The translations under genes were made by a program, and so were the position numbers. This document shows positions 53,316 through 63,116 of a stretch of 64,000 bases of DNA, piece after piece. Below the pieces are notes generated by a model. The model saw only the letters and a list, made by a program, of their open reading frames with translations. It was not told the origin of the DNA and did no database searches. Numbering within the stretch: position 1 is the first letter of the stretch; every line of letters begins with the position of its first letter. Source of the stretch: Burkholderiales bacterium C2 (lineage in GTDB: Bacteria; Pseudomonadota; Gammaproteobacteria; Burkholderiales; Burkholderiaceae_C); contig SCOI01000004.1 of assembly GCA_005503085.1 (NCBI GenBank), forward strand, positions 1 through 64,000. Direction: 5' to 3'.

Positions 53316-55370
53316 ATGCGTTTCGACAATCTTTATAACCACGATTTCGCCCGTGTCGCCGTCGGCGTGCCGCTGTGCCGGGTCGCCGATCCGGCTTACA
53401 ACGGGCAACAGACCGCAGCGCTCTTGATCGAGGCCGCTGCCAGCGGCGCGGCCGTGGTGGCCTTTCCCGAGCTGGGCCTCTCAAGCTATAGCTGCGACGA
53501 TCTGTTCCACCAGCGGGCGCTGCTGGACGGCTGCGAGGCCGCGCTGGCTGCGGTGCTGAGGGCCTCGGAAGCGCTGCCGACGCTGGCCATCGTCGGCATG
53601 CCGCTGCGGGTCGAGCAGCGCCTGTTCAACTGCGCCGTGGTGCTGCAGCGGGGCCGGCTGCTGGGTGTCGTGCCCAAGACCTATCTGCCCAATTACGGCG
53701 AGTTCTACGAGGCGCGCCAGTTCAGCGCGGCCGAGGAGGCCACGGTCGGCGAGATCACGCTGCTGGGCCAGCGTGTGCCTTTCGGCAGCCAGCAACTGTT
53801 CGCGGCCGCCGATCTGCCGCTGCTGCGCGTGCATGTGGAGATCTGCGAGGACGTCTGGACGCCGATCCCGCCGTCCTCCTTCGCGGCGCTGGCCGGCGCG
53901 ACCGTGCTGGTCAATCTGTCGGCCTCCAACGTCATCGTCGGCAAGGCCAACTACCGCCGGCAACTGGTCGCGCAGCAGTCGGCGCGCTGCCTGGCGGCCT
54001 ATGTCTACAGCTCGGCCGGGGCCGGCGAATCGAGCACCGATCTGGCCTGGGACGGCCAGGCCCTGATCTACGAGAACGGCGAGGCGCTGGCCGAGTCGGC
54101 ACGCTTCCAGCGCCGCTCGCAGCTGATCACGGCCGATGTCGACCTGGAGCGGCTGGCGCGCGAGCGCATGCGCCAGACCAGCTTCGGCCAGTCGGTGCGC
54201 AGCCATGCCGCCGCCGTCAAGGCGCATCGCACGATAGAGTTCGACCTGGACATCGAGCGCGAGGCGCCGCTGGTCTTGCAGCGCAAGATCGAGCGCTTCC
54301 CCTATGTGCCGGCCGATCGCGGCCGCCGCGACGAGCGCTGCGAGGAGGTCTACAACATCCAGGTGCAGGCCCTGGTGCAGCGGCTGGCGTCCAGCGGCAT
54401 CGCCAAGCTGGTCATCGGCGTGTCGGGTGGGCTCGACTCCACCCATGCCTTGCTGGTGGCCGCGCGGGCGATGGACCAGCTGGGCCTGCCGCGCAGCCAT
54501 ATCCTGGCCTACACCATGCCCGGCTATGCCACCGGCGAGCGCACCCGCGACCAGGCCTGGCGGCTGATGCGGGCGATCGGCTGCAGCGCGTCCGAGATCG
54601 ACATCCGACCCAGCTGCGAGCAGATGCTGAAGGACCTGGGCCATCCCTATGCGGACGGCAAGCCGGTCTACGACATCACCTTCGAGAATGTGCAGGCCGG
54701 CGAGCGCACCAACCATCTGTTCCGCCTGGCCAACCACCAGGGCGCGCTGGTGCTGGGCACCGGGGATCTGAGCGAGCTCGCCTTGGGGTGGTGCACCTAT
54801 GGCGTGGGCGACCATATGTCGCACTACAACGTCAACGCCAGCGTGCCCAAGACCTTGATCAAGTATCTGGTGCGCTGGGTTGCCGAGACCGGGCAGCTGG
54901 GCGGCGCCGACCACCAGGTCTTGCTGGACATTCTGGACACCGAGATCAGCCCCGAGTTGGTCCCCGTCACACCCGGTTCGGGCGGCGAGGGTCAGGTCTT
55001 GCAGAGCACCGAGGCCATGATCGGCCCCTACGAGCTGCAGGACTTCCACCTCTTCTACACGCTGCGGCATGGCTATGCGCCGAGCAAGATCGCCTTCCTG
55101 GCGCGCCATGCCTGGGGCTCGCGCGAGCGCGGCGCCTGGCCGGACGAGGCTCATGTGCAGCGCAACGAGTACACGCTGGCCGAGATCAAGCGGGTGTTGC
55201 GCATCTTTGTGCAGCGCTTCTTCAAGGGCAGCCAGTTCAAGCGCAGCTGTGTGCCCAACGCGCCCAAGGTGGGCAGCGGCGGTTCGCTGTCGCCGCGGGG
55301 CGATTGGCGTGCGCCCAGTGATTCGGAGTCGGCGATCTGGCTGGCCGATCTCGATCGCATCCCCGATTAG
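53316..55370 (+). CDS. nadE: Glutamine-dependent NAD+ synthase
   Basis: This 684-residue two-domain enzyme has an N-terminal nitrilase-type glutaminase with the Glu ([13 protein letters not shown]), Lys ([13 protein letters not shown]) and Cys (EICEDVW) triad, and a C-terminal synthetase with the ATP-pyrophosphatase loop [13 protein letters not shown] and [16 protein letters not shown]. It amidates nicotinic acid adenine dinucleotide to NAD+. The length fits the long, glutamine-using type. ATG 53316 matches the conserved N-terminus. It lies 55 bases before a PII gene in the same direction. PII control of this type of NAD synthase has been reported in related proteobacteria, so the pairing is likely functional. 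Confidence 0.96.
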   Translation: MRFDNLYNHDFARVAVGVPLCRVADPAYNGQQTAALLIEAAASGAAVVAFPELGLSSYSCDDLFHQRALLDGCEAALAAVLRASEALPTLAIVGMPLRVEQRLFNCAVVLQRGRLLGVVPKTYLPNYGEFYEARQFSAAEEATVGEITLLGQRVPFGSQQLFAAADLPLLRVHVEICEDVWTPIPPSSFAALAGATVLVNLSASNVIVGKANYRRQLVAQQSARCLAAYVYSSAGAGESSTDLAWDGQALIYENGEALAESARFQRRSQLITADVDLERLARERMRQTSFGQSVRSHAAAVKAHRTIEFDLDIEREAPLVLQRKIERFPYVPADRGRRDERCEEVYNIQVQALVQRLASSGIAKLVIGVSGGLDSTHALLVAARAMDQLGLPRSHILAYTMPGYATGERTRDQAWRLMRAIGCSASEIDIRPSCEQMLKDLGHPYADGKPVYDITFENVQAGERTNHLFRLANHQGALVLGTGDLSELALGWCTYGVGDHMSHYNVNASVPKTLIKYLVRWVAETGQLGGADHQVLLDILDTEISPELVPVTPGSGGEGQVLQSTEAMIGPYELQDFHLFYTLRHGYAPSKIAFLARHAWGSRERGAWPDEAHVQRNEYTLAEIKRVLRIFVQRFFKGSQFKRSCVPNAPKVGSGGSLSPRGDWRAPSDSESAIWLADLDRIPD

Positions 55371-55389
55371 GCCCCGGGTTCGTGCTTAA

Positions 55390-55764
<375 letters not shown>

Positions 55765-55788
55765 GCGCTGCGGCCTCGCCCTGTCAGC

Positions 55789-56307
55789 TCAGCGCTTGAC
55801 CGGGCGCTGGGTGATCAGCCGGGTGCCGCAGATCGCGTCATGCAGGAACTGGCGCTGCGGATGCAGCCAGGCCAATGCCGCGTAGGCGAGCACACCGGCG
55901 AACAGACTGCCGAAGATCGCACCCAGGCCATGCAGGTCCAGCAGCCAGACGCTCAGAAGCGCTGGCAGAAACCACAGCCAGCTGAGCAGATAGCGCGCCA
56001 GCGCGCGCCACTGACCCAGCGGGCGCTGCTGGCTGTCGACGACGCGGATATGCCAGGCCTTCATCGCCACCGTCTGGCCGCCGTGCGACCAGAACCAGAT
56101 GAAGTAGATGCCCAGCACGATGAACAAAAAGGCCTGCAGCCCATGCTGGCCCTGCATCGCATGGCGCTGCTGAGTCAGGGTCGAATACAGATAGCCCGAG
56201 ATGAAGACCACGCCGAACAGCAGCACGCCTTCGTAAATGAAGCAGGCCAGGCGGCGGGCCACGCCGGGGGCGGCGTCGCCGGCTGCGCCGCGAGAAGATT
56301 CAGTCAT
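55789..56307 (-). CDS. RDD-family membrane protein
   Basis: This 172-residue protein starts with an RDD-type helix (GVARRLACFIYEGVLLFGVVF, the Arg/Asp pattern being partly degenerate). It has about four hydrophobic segments and ends with HPQRQFLHDAICGTRLI, the conserved HD-x2-x-GT-x-V-like terminus of RDD proteins. The family is structurally common but functionally vague; some members affect ion or envelope homeostasis. It is the last gene of the sigma factor-DUF3619-DUF3106-RDD set, 7 bases after DUF3106. The start is at 56307 (MTESSR). Confidence 0.88.
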   Translation of the reverse strand: MTESSRGAAGDAAPGVARRLACFIYEGVLLFGVVFISGYLYSTLTQQRHAMQGQHGLQAFLFIVLGIYFIWFWSHGGQTVAMKAWHIRVVDSQQRPLGQWRALARYLLSWLWFLPALLSVWLLDLHGLGAIFGSLFAGVLAYAALAWLHPQRQFLHDAICGTRLITQRPVKR

Positions 56308-56314
56308 CGGTGGA

Positions 56315-57154
56315 TCAATTGTTATCTGAGGCGCGTGGCCGGGCCGGCTTGGGCAGCAAGGTGGCGCTGTCGACCAGGCTGGCATCGAAGCCGGGCTTGA
56401 CCCGGCCTGTCGGGCGCTGAGCACCCTTGCCCTGGTTGATCAGCACCGTGCTGGCGCCGGGCTTGGCCTGCAGCAGCGTCGGGCCCAGCGGCAGCTCGGG
56501 CTGGTTCTTGGGCAGCACAGGGACCATCAGCGGCTGTGCGGTGGGCGGCGCTGGCGCCTTGGTGGCAGGGCGCGCGCCCGGCTTGCTGCCGCCGGTCGGC
56601 TGGCTCAGCTTCTGGGCGGCCTTGTCGGCCAGCTCCTGGCGACGCTCGGTGGGCAGGGCCTGGTAGGCCTCCCATTTGGCCTGCCGCTCGTCGGCCTTGA
56701 GTTCGCGCGCGGCGCGAAAACCCAGGCGGGCCTGCTGGCGCTCGGCCGGGCTCAGCTTGGCCCAGCTGCTGATGCGTTCCTGCACGCGCAGCTGCTCATC
56801 GGCCGGCAGGTTGGGGTAGCGGGCCGCCAGTTCCAGCCATTTGCCCTTGCGGGACGGGTCCATCTCGCTCCACTCGCCCTCCAGCGCCGCGAGCAGATGC
56901 TGCTGGCTGGGGTTCAGTGTCTGCCACTGGGCGCCGGAATCGGCGGCGGCTGGTTTTTTGACCGGCAGCGCTGCGGAGGCTCCGACCGCCGGCTCAGACG
57001 GCGGCGCCGTCTCCGTACCGGTCGGCGGCGGCATTGGAGATTGGGCCTGGGCCGAGGCGATCAGCACGGCGGCACCGAGGGCCCGCAGCATGGAACGGGC
57101 GAGAGGAGGGGCGAGGGAAAGGGCTGAGCGCAGCGCCGGGGCAGGACATGTCAT
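56315..57154 (-). CDS. DUF3106 protein, exported
   Basis: This 279-residue protein has a hydrophobic N-terminal segment (about 20-37, ending AQA) that looks like a signal peptide, a Pro/Ala-rich linker, then a helical Trp-repeat block at about 75-180 (WQTLNPSQQHLLAAL, WSEMDPSRKGKWLELAARYPNL, ISSWAKLSPAERQQARLGF, AKWEAYQALPTERRQELAD). This repeated W-x-L-[NSP]-P-x-[QE] pattern defines DUF3106. The C-terminal third is Pro-rich and likely disordered. It is predicted periplasmic and helical, so a sensor or scaffold for the sigma/DUF3619 pair is possible but unproven. It lies 12 bases after the DUF3619 gene. Confidence 0.86.
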   Translation of the reverse strand: MTCPAPALRSALSLAPPLARSMLRALGAAVLIASAQAQSPMPPPTGTETAPPSEPAVGASAALPVKKPAAADSGAQWQTLNPSQQHLLAALEGEWSEMDPSRKGKWLELAARYPNLPADEQLRVQERISSWAKLSPAERQQARLGFRAARELKADERQAKWEAYQALPTERRQELADKAAQKLSQPTGGSKPGARPATKAPAPPTAQPLMVPVLPKNQPELPLGPTLLQAKPGASTVLINQGKGAQRPTGRVKPGFDASLVDSATLLPKPARPRASDNN

Positions 57155-57166
57155 GCGGCCGGCTCG

Positions 57167-57661
57167 TTACTTCTGCTCGCGCGCTTGTTGTTGCTGCTGC
57201 TCGGGCGGCTGCTGGGCCTGCTCCTCGTCGCTGAGGTACTCCCGGAAGCCCGGATCGCCATAGGCGGCCGGCGGCAACTGGTCGGAGAGCAGGGCGGCAT
57301 CCACTTCGGCGGCTGCGGTGATCTGCTGGTACCACTGGCTGTGCTGGATCAGCAGCAGGCCCAGGACCAGCAGCAGCAGCGGCAGCAAGGAGGCCAGCTT
57401 GAGCCAGCGACCGCCGCCGGGGCCGCGCAAGGCCAGACTCGCGCCGCCTTGCTGCACCGCCTCGGTGGCGAGCTGCGGCTGCGCGGCGCGGGCGCTGCGC
57501 GCCTTCAGCAAGGCCTGCTCGCGGGCGAAGCGCAGGCGCTCGCTGACGTCTTGCGACAGCTGCTCACCCTGTTCGGTCAAGCCTGCGGCGACGCGCAGGC
57601 CAAAGCGTGACACGAGGGTGTCCTGCTCCTGTGCGAGATGCGAACGCTGAGGCTTGTTCAT
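57167..57661 (-). CDS. DUF3619 single-pass membrane protein, candidate anti-sigma factor
   Basis: This 164-residue protein has a cytoplasmic N-terminal region (1-85) containing FGLRVAAGLTEQGEQLSQDVSERLRFAREQAL (split; DUF3619 signature), a membrane helix at about 87-105 (Leu-rich), and a periplasmic tail with AAAEVDAALLSDQLPPAAYGDPGF and a Gln-rich C-terminus. Its start overlaps the ECF sigma stop by 4 bases. That coupling, the topology and the small size are those of ECF anti-sigma factors, although no ZAS or RskA zinc motif is present. The anti-sigma role is inference. Confidence 0.85.
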   Translation of the reverse strand: MNKPQRSHLAQEQDTLVSRFGLRVAAGLTEQGEQLSQDVSERLRFAREQALLKARSARAAQPQLATEAVQQGGASLALRGPGGGRWLKLASLLPLLLLVLGLLLIQHSQWYQQITAAAEVDAALLSDQLPPAAYGDPGFREYLSDEEQAQQPPEQQQQQAREQK

Positions 57662-58224
57662 AGTGTGATTCCCTTGGCCTTCAATGATTTTGCAAGCGAA
57701 TGGACGGCCCGGGAGCAATGCGTCTTGACACTGCCCTCCGAGCACCCCATCACGGATGCGGTCTCCGCCACATCCAGCTCTTCCCAGTAACGCAGCAGGA
57801 AGGCTTCGCGTTGACGCGTTGGCAACTCCGAGACTTCCTTGTCGATCGCCTGCAGGATTTGCTGTCTCGACACCTCATCTGCTGCGCTCAGCGCCCCGAG
57901 GGCACCGTCGCGGGTTTCGAGCGATTCCAGCAGGTCGAAGTCGCCATCGGCATCTGCAGACTCGAAGTCTGACATGTTCTGCATCACGGCGCGTCGCACC
58001 TTTTGCCGGCGGAACCAGTCCATCGTCGCATTCGACAAGATGCGCTGGAACAACAGCGGCAGCTCCGCCGCCGGGCGGTCGAAGTATTTTTCGGCCAGGC
58101 GGATCATGGCGTCCTGCACGATGTCCAGGGCGGCATCGTCATCGCGCACCATATAGGCGCTGCGTTTGAACGCCCTTTTTTCGACGCTGCGGAGGAATTC
58201 GTTGAGTTCTTTGTCGGTGGCCAA
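57658..58224 (-). CDS. ECF-type RNA polymerase sigma factor
   Basis: This 188-residue ECF sigma has region 2 at about 10-80 (FLRSVEKRAFKRSAYMVRDDDAALDIVQDAMIRLAEKY, then LFQRILSNATMDWFRRQK) and region 4 at about 125-180 (LPTRQREAFLLRYWEELDVAETASVMGCSEGSVKTHCSRAVHSL, split). An acidic linker (FESADADGDFDLLESLE) joins them. It heads a four-gene operon (sigma, DUF3619, DUF3106, RDD) and is divergent from ilvB. ECF promoters are often autoregulated, but I could not identify a convincing -35 AAC-type motif upstream. Target regulon unknown. Confidence 0.92.
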   Translation of the reverse strand: MATDKELNEFLRSVEKRAFKRSAYMVRDDDAALDIVQDAMIRLAEKYFDRPAAELPLLFQRILSNATMDWFRRQKVRRAVMQNMSDFESADADGDFDLLESLETRDGALGALSAADEVSRQQILQAIDKEVSELPTRQREAFLLRYWEELDVAETASVMGCSEGSVKTHCSRAVHSLAKSLKAKGITL

Positions 58225-58327
58225 AAGTTTGGCGGGCGAGCCCTGAGCTGGCGAAAACGCCGCGAATTATTGCATTAGGCCCGTCAGTCTCCGTCGAAAT
58301 GGCGAATAAGCGGCAAGTCCGTGCATA

Positions 58328-58393
58328 ATGCTGCTTCGCACAAGAGCTGAATTTGGTCTTTAGCTGGCCGCCCGACTGGGGCGCCACCTTTTT
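58328..58393 (+). promoter_or_regulatory. Possible leader ORF and terminator-like hairpin upstream of ilvB
   Basis: An ATG at 58328 opens an 11-codon frame (MLLRTRAEFGL, stop 58361-58363). Three bases later is a hairpin (CGCCC at 58369-58373 with GGGCG at 58379-58383, plus two outer GC pairs across a bulge), followed by ACC and five T residues. This resembles a leader-peptide attenuator. However, the peptide has only three Leu and no Val or Ile codons, and a CATAAT at 58324-58329 may instead be a -10 element. Confidence 0.35.
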
Positions 58394-58443
58394 GATCGCG
58401 CAGGCTCCACATCCGCCTCACGAGGGCGCGAGAAGGAGCACCA

Positions 58444-60267
58444 ATGGTTTTTCGTCAGAGAAATTCACAGAGGTTCGAAATGGACATGTCTAGCGCGGAA
58501 GTCAAGCGTGCCACCGCGGCACAACTGCATTCCCCCCCATCTTCCCCCGCGTCTTCGGAGCTGAACGGCTCGGAGATCCTCGTTCGCTGCCTGCAGGCCG
58601 AAGGTGTCAAATACCTTTGGGGCTACCCGGGCGGCGCAGTGCTGTACATCTACGACGCACTGTACAAACAAGACACCATCCAGCATGTGCTGGTGCGCCA
58701 TGAGCAGGCAGCGGTCCATGCGGCCGACGGCTATGCCCGCGCCACCGGCGATGTCGGCGTGGCCCTGGTGACCTCGGGCCCCGGCGTCACCAATGCGATC
58801 ACCGGCATCGCGACCGCCTATATGGACTCGATCCCGATGGTGATCGTGACCGGCCAGGTGCCGACACCGGCCATCGGCCTGGATGCCTTCCAGGAATGCG
58901 ACACCGTCGGCATCACCCGCCCCATCGTCAAGCACAACTTCCTGGTCAAGGATGTGCGCGATCTGGCGATGACGATGAAAAAGGCCTTCCACATCGCCCG
59001 CACCGGCCGGCCCGGCCCGGTGGTGGTGGACATCCCCAAGGATGTGTCGCTGTACAAGACGCACTTCGCCTATCCGCAGCATGTGGAGATGCGCAGCTAC
59101 AACCCGGTGCGCAAGGGTCATTCCGGCCAGATCCGCAAGGCGGTGCAGTTGCTCTTGCAGGCCAAGCGCCCCTATATCTACACCGGCGGCGGCGTGGTGC
59201 TGGGCGAGGCCTCGGCCGAGCTGCGCGAGCTGGTGAACCTGCTGGGCTATCCCTGCACCAATACCCTGATGGGTCTGGGTGCGATGCCGGCGAGCGACCC
59301 GCGCTTCCTGGGCATGCTGGGCATGCACGGCACTTACGAAGCGAATATGACGATGCAGAACTGCGATGTTCTGCTGGCCGTCGGCGCCCGCTTCGATGAC
59401 CGCGTGATCGGCAACCCGCAGCACTTCGGCTCGGTCGAGCGCAAGATCATCCATGTGGACATCGACCCCTCGTCGATCTCCAAGCGGGTGAGGGTGGACA
59501 TTCCCATCGTCGGCGACGTCAAGGACGTGCTGCAGGAGCTGATCCATCAGCTCAAGGAAGCCCAGGCCAGGCCCGACAGTCAGGCGCTGAACAGCTGGTG
59601 GAGCCAGATCAACGAGTGGCGTGGGCGCGACTGTCTGGCCTATGACAAGGACAGTGCCGTCATCAAGCCGCAGATGGTGGTCGAGACGCTGTGGAACCTG
59701 ACCCGCAACCGCGACACCTATGTGACCTCGGACGTCGGCCAGCACCAGATGTGGGCCGCGCAGTTCTACGGCTTCGAGGAGCCGCGCCGCTGGATCAACT
59801 CCGGCGGCCTGGGCACGATGGGCGTGGGCCTGCCCTATGCGATGGGCATCAAGCTGGCCAAGCCCGAGTCGGATGTGTTTTGCATCACCGGCGAAGGCTC
59901 GATCCAGATGTGCATCCAGGAGCTGTCGACCTGCAAGCAGTACAACACGCCGGTCAAGGTCGTCTCGCTGAACAACCGCTACCTGGGCATGGTGCGGCAG
60001 TGGCAGGAACTGGACTACGGCAAGCGCTACTCGCACAGCTATATGGAAGCGCTGCCTGACTTCGTCAAGTTGGCCGAGGCCTATGGCCATGTCGGCCTGC
60101 TGGTGGAGAAGCCCGGCGATGTCGAGGGCGCGCTGCGCGAGGCGATGCGCCTGAAGGATCGCACCGTGTTCCTGGACATCCGCACCGATCCGACCGAGAA
60201 CGTCTGGCCTATGGTCAAGGCGGGCAAGGGCATCTCGGAAATGCTGCTGGGGTCCGAAGACCTCTGA
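58444..60267 (+). CDS. ilvB: Acetolactate synthase, large (catalytic) subunit
   Basis: This 607-residue thiamine-diphosphate enzyme makes acetolactate or acetohydroxybutyrate, the first common step of valine, leucine and isoleucine synthesis. It shows the catalytic-Glu region LVRHEQAAVHAADGYARATG, the FAD/structural segment GLGAMPASDPRFLGMLGMHG, and the TPP motif ITGEGSIQMCIQELSTCKQYN leading to NNRYLGMVRQWQ. ATG 58444 is supported by an AAGGAG site 7 nt upstream; ATG 58480 is an alternative. The first ~40 residues are a variable Ser/Pro-rich leader. It is followed by ilvN and ilvC on the same strand. Confidence 0.96.
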   Translation: MVFRQRNSQRFEMDMSSAEVKRATAAQLHSPPSSPASSELNGSEILVRCLQAEGVKYLWGYPGGAVLYIYDALYKQDTIQHVLVRHEQAAVHAADGYARATGDVGVALVTSGPGVTNAITGIATAYMDSIPMVIVTGQVPTPAIGLDAFQECDTVGITRPIVKHNFLVKDVRDLAMTMKKAFHIARTGRPGPVVVDIPKDVSLYKTHFAYPQHVEMRSYNPVRKGHSGQIRKAVQLLLQAKRPYIYTGGGVVLGEASAELRELVNLLGYPCTNTLMGLGAMPASDPRFLGMLGMHGTYEANMTMQNCDVLLAVGARFDDRVIGNPQHFGSVERKIIHVDIDPSSISKRVRVDIPIVGDVKDVLQELIHQLKEAQARPDSQALNSWWSQINEWRGRDCLAYDKDSAVIKPQMVVETLWNLTRNRDTYVTSDVGQHQMWAAQFYGFEEPRRWINSGGLGTMGVGLPYAMGIKLAKPESDVFCITGEGSIQMCIQELSTCKQYNTPVKVVSLNNRYLGMVRQWQELDYGKRYSHSYMEALPDFVKLAEAYGHVGLLVEKPGDVEGALREAMRLKDRTVFLDIRTDPTENVWPMVKAGKGISEMLLGSEDL

Positions 60268-60426
60268 GTTTCGGCAAGCCAGGCCGGGGCCGCTGCGTTA
60301 CCGCGCGGGGCCGAAAGCCTGGTCGACGAATCCCAAGGCCCGGACCGACTCCCTTTCAATCGAAGAGCGTGGCCAAGAGCCGTCGGTTACCGCCGCCGGC
60401 TTGAAGAGCGCGAAGGACGAGACTCT

Positions 60427-60918
60427 ATGAAACACATCATTGCACTGCTCATCGAGAACGAGCCGGGCGCGCTGTCGCGCGTCGTCGCGCTGTTCTCGGC
60501 CCGCGGCTACAACATCGAGAGCCTGACGGTGGCGCCGACGGAAGATCCGTCGCTGTCGCGCATGACCATCGTCACGACCGGCTCGGACGAGGTGATCGAG
60601 CAGATCACCAAGCACCTGAACCGGCTGATCGAGGTGGTCAAGGTGGTCGACCTGACCGAAGGCAACTTCACCGAACGCGAGCTGATGCTGATCAAGGTGC
60701 GCGCGGTCGGCAAGGAGCGCGAGGAGATGAAGCGCACCGCCGACATCTTCCGCGGCCGTGTCATCGACGTCACCGAGAAGACCTACACGATAGAGCTGAC
60801 CGGCACGGCCTCCAAGCTCGACGCCTTCATCGGCGCGCTGGACCGCGGCTCCATCCTGGAGACGGTGCGCACCGGCACCAGCGGCATCGGCCGCGGCGAG
60901 CGCATCCTGCGCGTCTGA
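60427..60918 (+). CDS. ilvN: Acetolactate synthase, small (regulatory) subunit
   Basis: This 163-residue regulatory subunit, the ilvH-like length, has an N-terminal ACT domain (MKHIIALLIENEPGALSRVVALFSARGYNIESL, split over residues 1-33) that binds valine for feedback inhibition. Its C-terminal ferredoxin-like domain includes ELMLIKVRAVGKEREEM and ends GRGERILRV. It activates the IlvB subunit and confers valine sensitivity. It follows ilvB after 159 bases; that gap contains no gene and no clear terminator. A GACGAG sequence lies a few bases before the ATG. Confidence 0.96.
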   Translation: MKHIIALLIENEPGALSRVVALFSARGYNIESLTVAPTEDPSLSRMTIVTTGSDEVIEQITKHLNRLIEVVKVVDLTEGNFTERELMLIKVRAVGKEREEMKRTADIFRGRVIDVTEKTYTIELTGTASKLDAFIGALDRGSILETVRTGTSGIGRGERILRV

Positions 60919-60926
60919 GTTTCTAG

Positions 60927-61991
<1,065 letters not shown>

Positions 61992-62009
61992 TTCGTCAAG
62001 CCGGACTTG

Positions 62010-62043
62010 AAAGCCGCGAAGCCCTCAGGCCTCGCGGCTTTTT
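62010..62043 (+). terminator. Intrinsic terminator after ilvC
   Basis: AAAGCCGCGA (62010-62019) pairs with TCGCGGCTTT (62032-62041) around a 12-base loop, followed by TT. It separates ilvBNC from pssA. Confidence 0.9.
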
Positions 62044-62074
62044 CTATGGAGTGCCTGTTGTATCCTCCCGCCCC

Positions 62075-62923
62075 ATGACCGAATCGAACAAGAAGAGCCC
62101 GACCGAGCTGCCGGACGAGGACGAGGACACCGTGCCGGCGCCGGTGCGTCCGCGTCGCAAGGGCATTTATGTGCTGCCCAATGCCATCACGCTGGCGGCA
62201 CTGTTCTCCGGCTTCTACGCGATCGTGATGTCGATGAATGGCCGCTTCGAGCTGGCCTGCATCGCAATCTTCTGCGCCGCCGTGCTGGACAGCCTGGACG
62301 GCCGGGTCGCGCGCATGACCAATGCACAGAGCGCCTTCGGCGAGCAGATGGACAGCTTGTCGGACATGGTCAGCTTCGGCGCGGCGCCGGCGCTGATCGT
62401 CTATGTCTGGGCCTTCAAGGACATGGGCAAGCTCGGCTGGATTCCGTCCTTTGTCTATATCTCGGGTGCGGCGCTGCGCCTGGCGCGCTTCAACGTCAAT
62501 ATCGGCGTGGTCGACAAACGTTTCTTCCAGGGCCTGCCCAGCCCGGCCGCCGCGGCCATCGTGATCGGCATGATCTGGGCCTTCGATGACTATGGCTTCA
62601 AGCAGGTCACCCATCTGCCCTGGGTGGTCTGGACCGCCTTCGGCATGACCTTGTTCGCCGGCTTGTCGATGGTGACCAACGCGCCCTTCTACAGTTTCAA
62701 GGTCGTTGGCGCCCGGCGCACCGTGCCCTTCGTGGTGCTGGTCGCGATCGCGCTGGCCATCGTGCTGATCAGCCAGAACCCGCCGCTGGGCCTGTTCGCG
62801 ATCTTCTGCGCCTATGGCCTGTCGGGCTATGTGATCTATTTCTGGCGCAAGGCCAAGGGCAAGCAGGTCAGCATGATTGCCACATCGACCGACGAGCCCG
62901 ATGAGCAGGGCCTGCATCGCTGA
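62075..62923 (+). CDS. pssA: CDP-diacylglycerol-serine O-phosphatidyltransferase
   Basis: This 282-residue membrane enzyme of the CDP-alcohol phosphatidyltransferase family transfers serine to CDP-diacylglycerol to make phosphatidylserine. The signature D-G-x2-A-R-x8-G-x3-D-x3-D appears as SLDGRVARMTNAQSAFGEQMDSLSD (positions about 80-104). About six to eight hydrophobic segments follow, with an acidic N-terminal tail (DEDEDTVPAP) before the first. This is the Bacillus-type integral-membrane PssA, not the soluble E. coli type. The start is ATG 62075; the longer open frame into ilvC is rejected. The leuA leader promoter begins at its stop codon. Confidence 0.93.
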   Translation: MTESNKKSPTELPDEDEDTVPAPVRPRRKGIYVLPNAITLAALFSGFYAIVMSMNGRFELACIAIFCAAVLDSLDGRVARMTNAQSAFGEQMDSLSDMVSFGAAPALIVYVWAFKDMGKLGWIPSFVYISGAALRLARFNVNIGVVDKRFFQGLPSPAAAAIVIGMIWAFDDYGFKQVTHLPWVVWTAFGMTLFAGLSMVTNAPFYSFKVVGARRTVPFVVLVAIALAIVLISQNPPLGLFAIFCAYGLSGYVIYFWRKAKGKQVSMIATSTDEPDEQGLHR

Positions 62924-62930
62924 ACTCACG

Positions 62931-62939
62931 TGCTATATT
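62931..62939 (+). promoter_or_regulatory. Extended -10 promoter for the leuA leader
   Basis: TGCTATATT is an extended -10 element (TG-N-TATATT, hexamer at 62934-62939). No good -35 box is visible, which extended -10 promoters tolerate. The predicted start (about 62946) falls just before the leader-peptide ATG at 62948. Confidence 0.6.
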
Positions 62940-62947
62940 CATTGCCC

Positions 62948-63004
62948 ATGAAGACCTTGTTCGCGTTCGCGCTGCTACTACTAGGTGAACCTCGGGTTCG
63001 CTGA
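62948..63004 (+). CDS. leuL: leu leader peptide
   Basis: This 18-codon ORF encodes [18 protein letters not shown]. It contains four consecutive Leu codons, CTG CTA CTA CTA (62972-62983), three of them the rare CTA, plus an early TTG Leu. A small hairpin (GAACC-TCG-GGTTC, 62987-62999) overlaps its end, and a strong terminator follows 28 bases after its stop. This is the standard arrangement of ribosome-mediated attenuation. When charged leucyl-tRNA is scarce, the ribosome stalls at the Leu run and the downstream terminator should not form. The target is leuA, which starts 112 bases later. I infer function from architecture; the peptide itself need not act in trans. Confidence 0.85.
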   Translation: MKTLFAFALLLLGEPRVR

Positions 63005-63032
63005 TCGCGCACGTCCAAGCGTTTTTGATCTC

Positions 63033-63073
63033 AACGGCCCGTATGCACCCTGCAGCGGGCCGTTGGTCTTTTC
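63033..63073 (+). terminator. Attenuator terminator of the leuA leader
   Basis: AACGGCCCG (63033-63041) pairs perfectly with CGGGCCGTT (63056-63064), with an inner TGCA/TGCA pairing in the loop, followed by GGTCTTTTC. It lies between the Leu-codon leader peptide and the leuA start, so it would stop transcription when leucine is plentiful. Confidence 0.85.
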
Positions 63074-63116
63074 GAGTCTGCAGGTTGCGATCCAGACTCA
63101 CCAGGAAGCAAGATCC

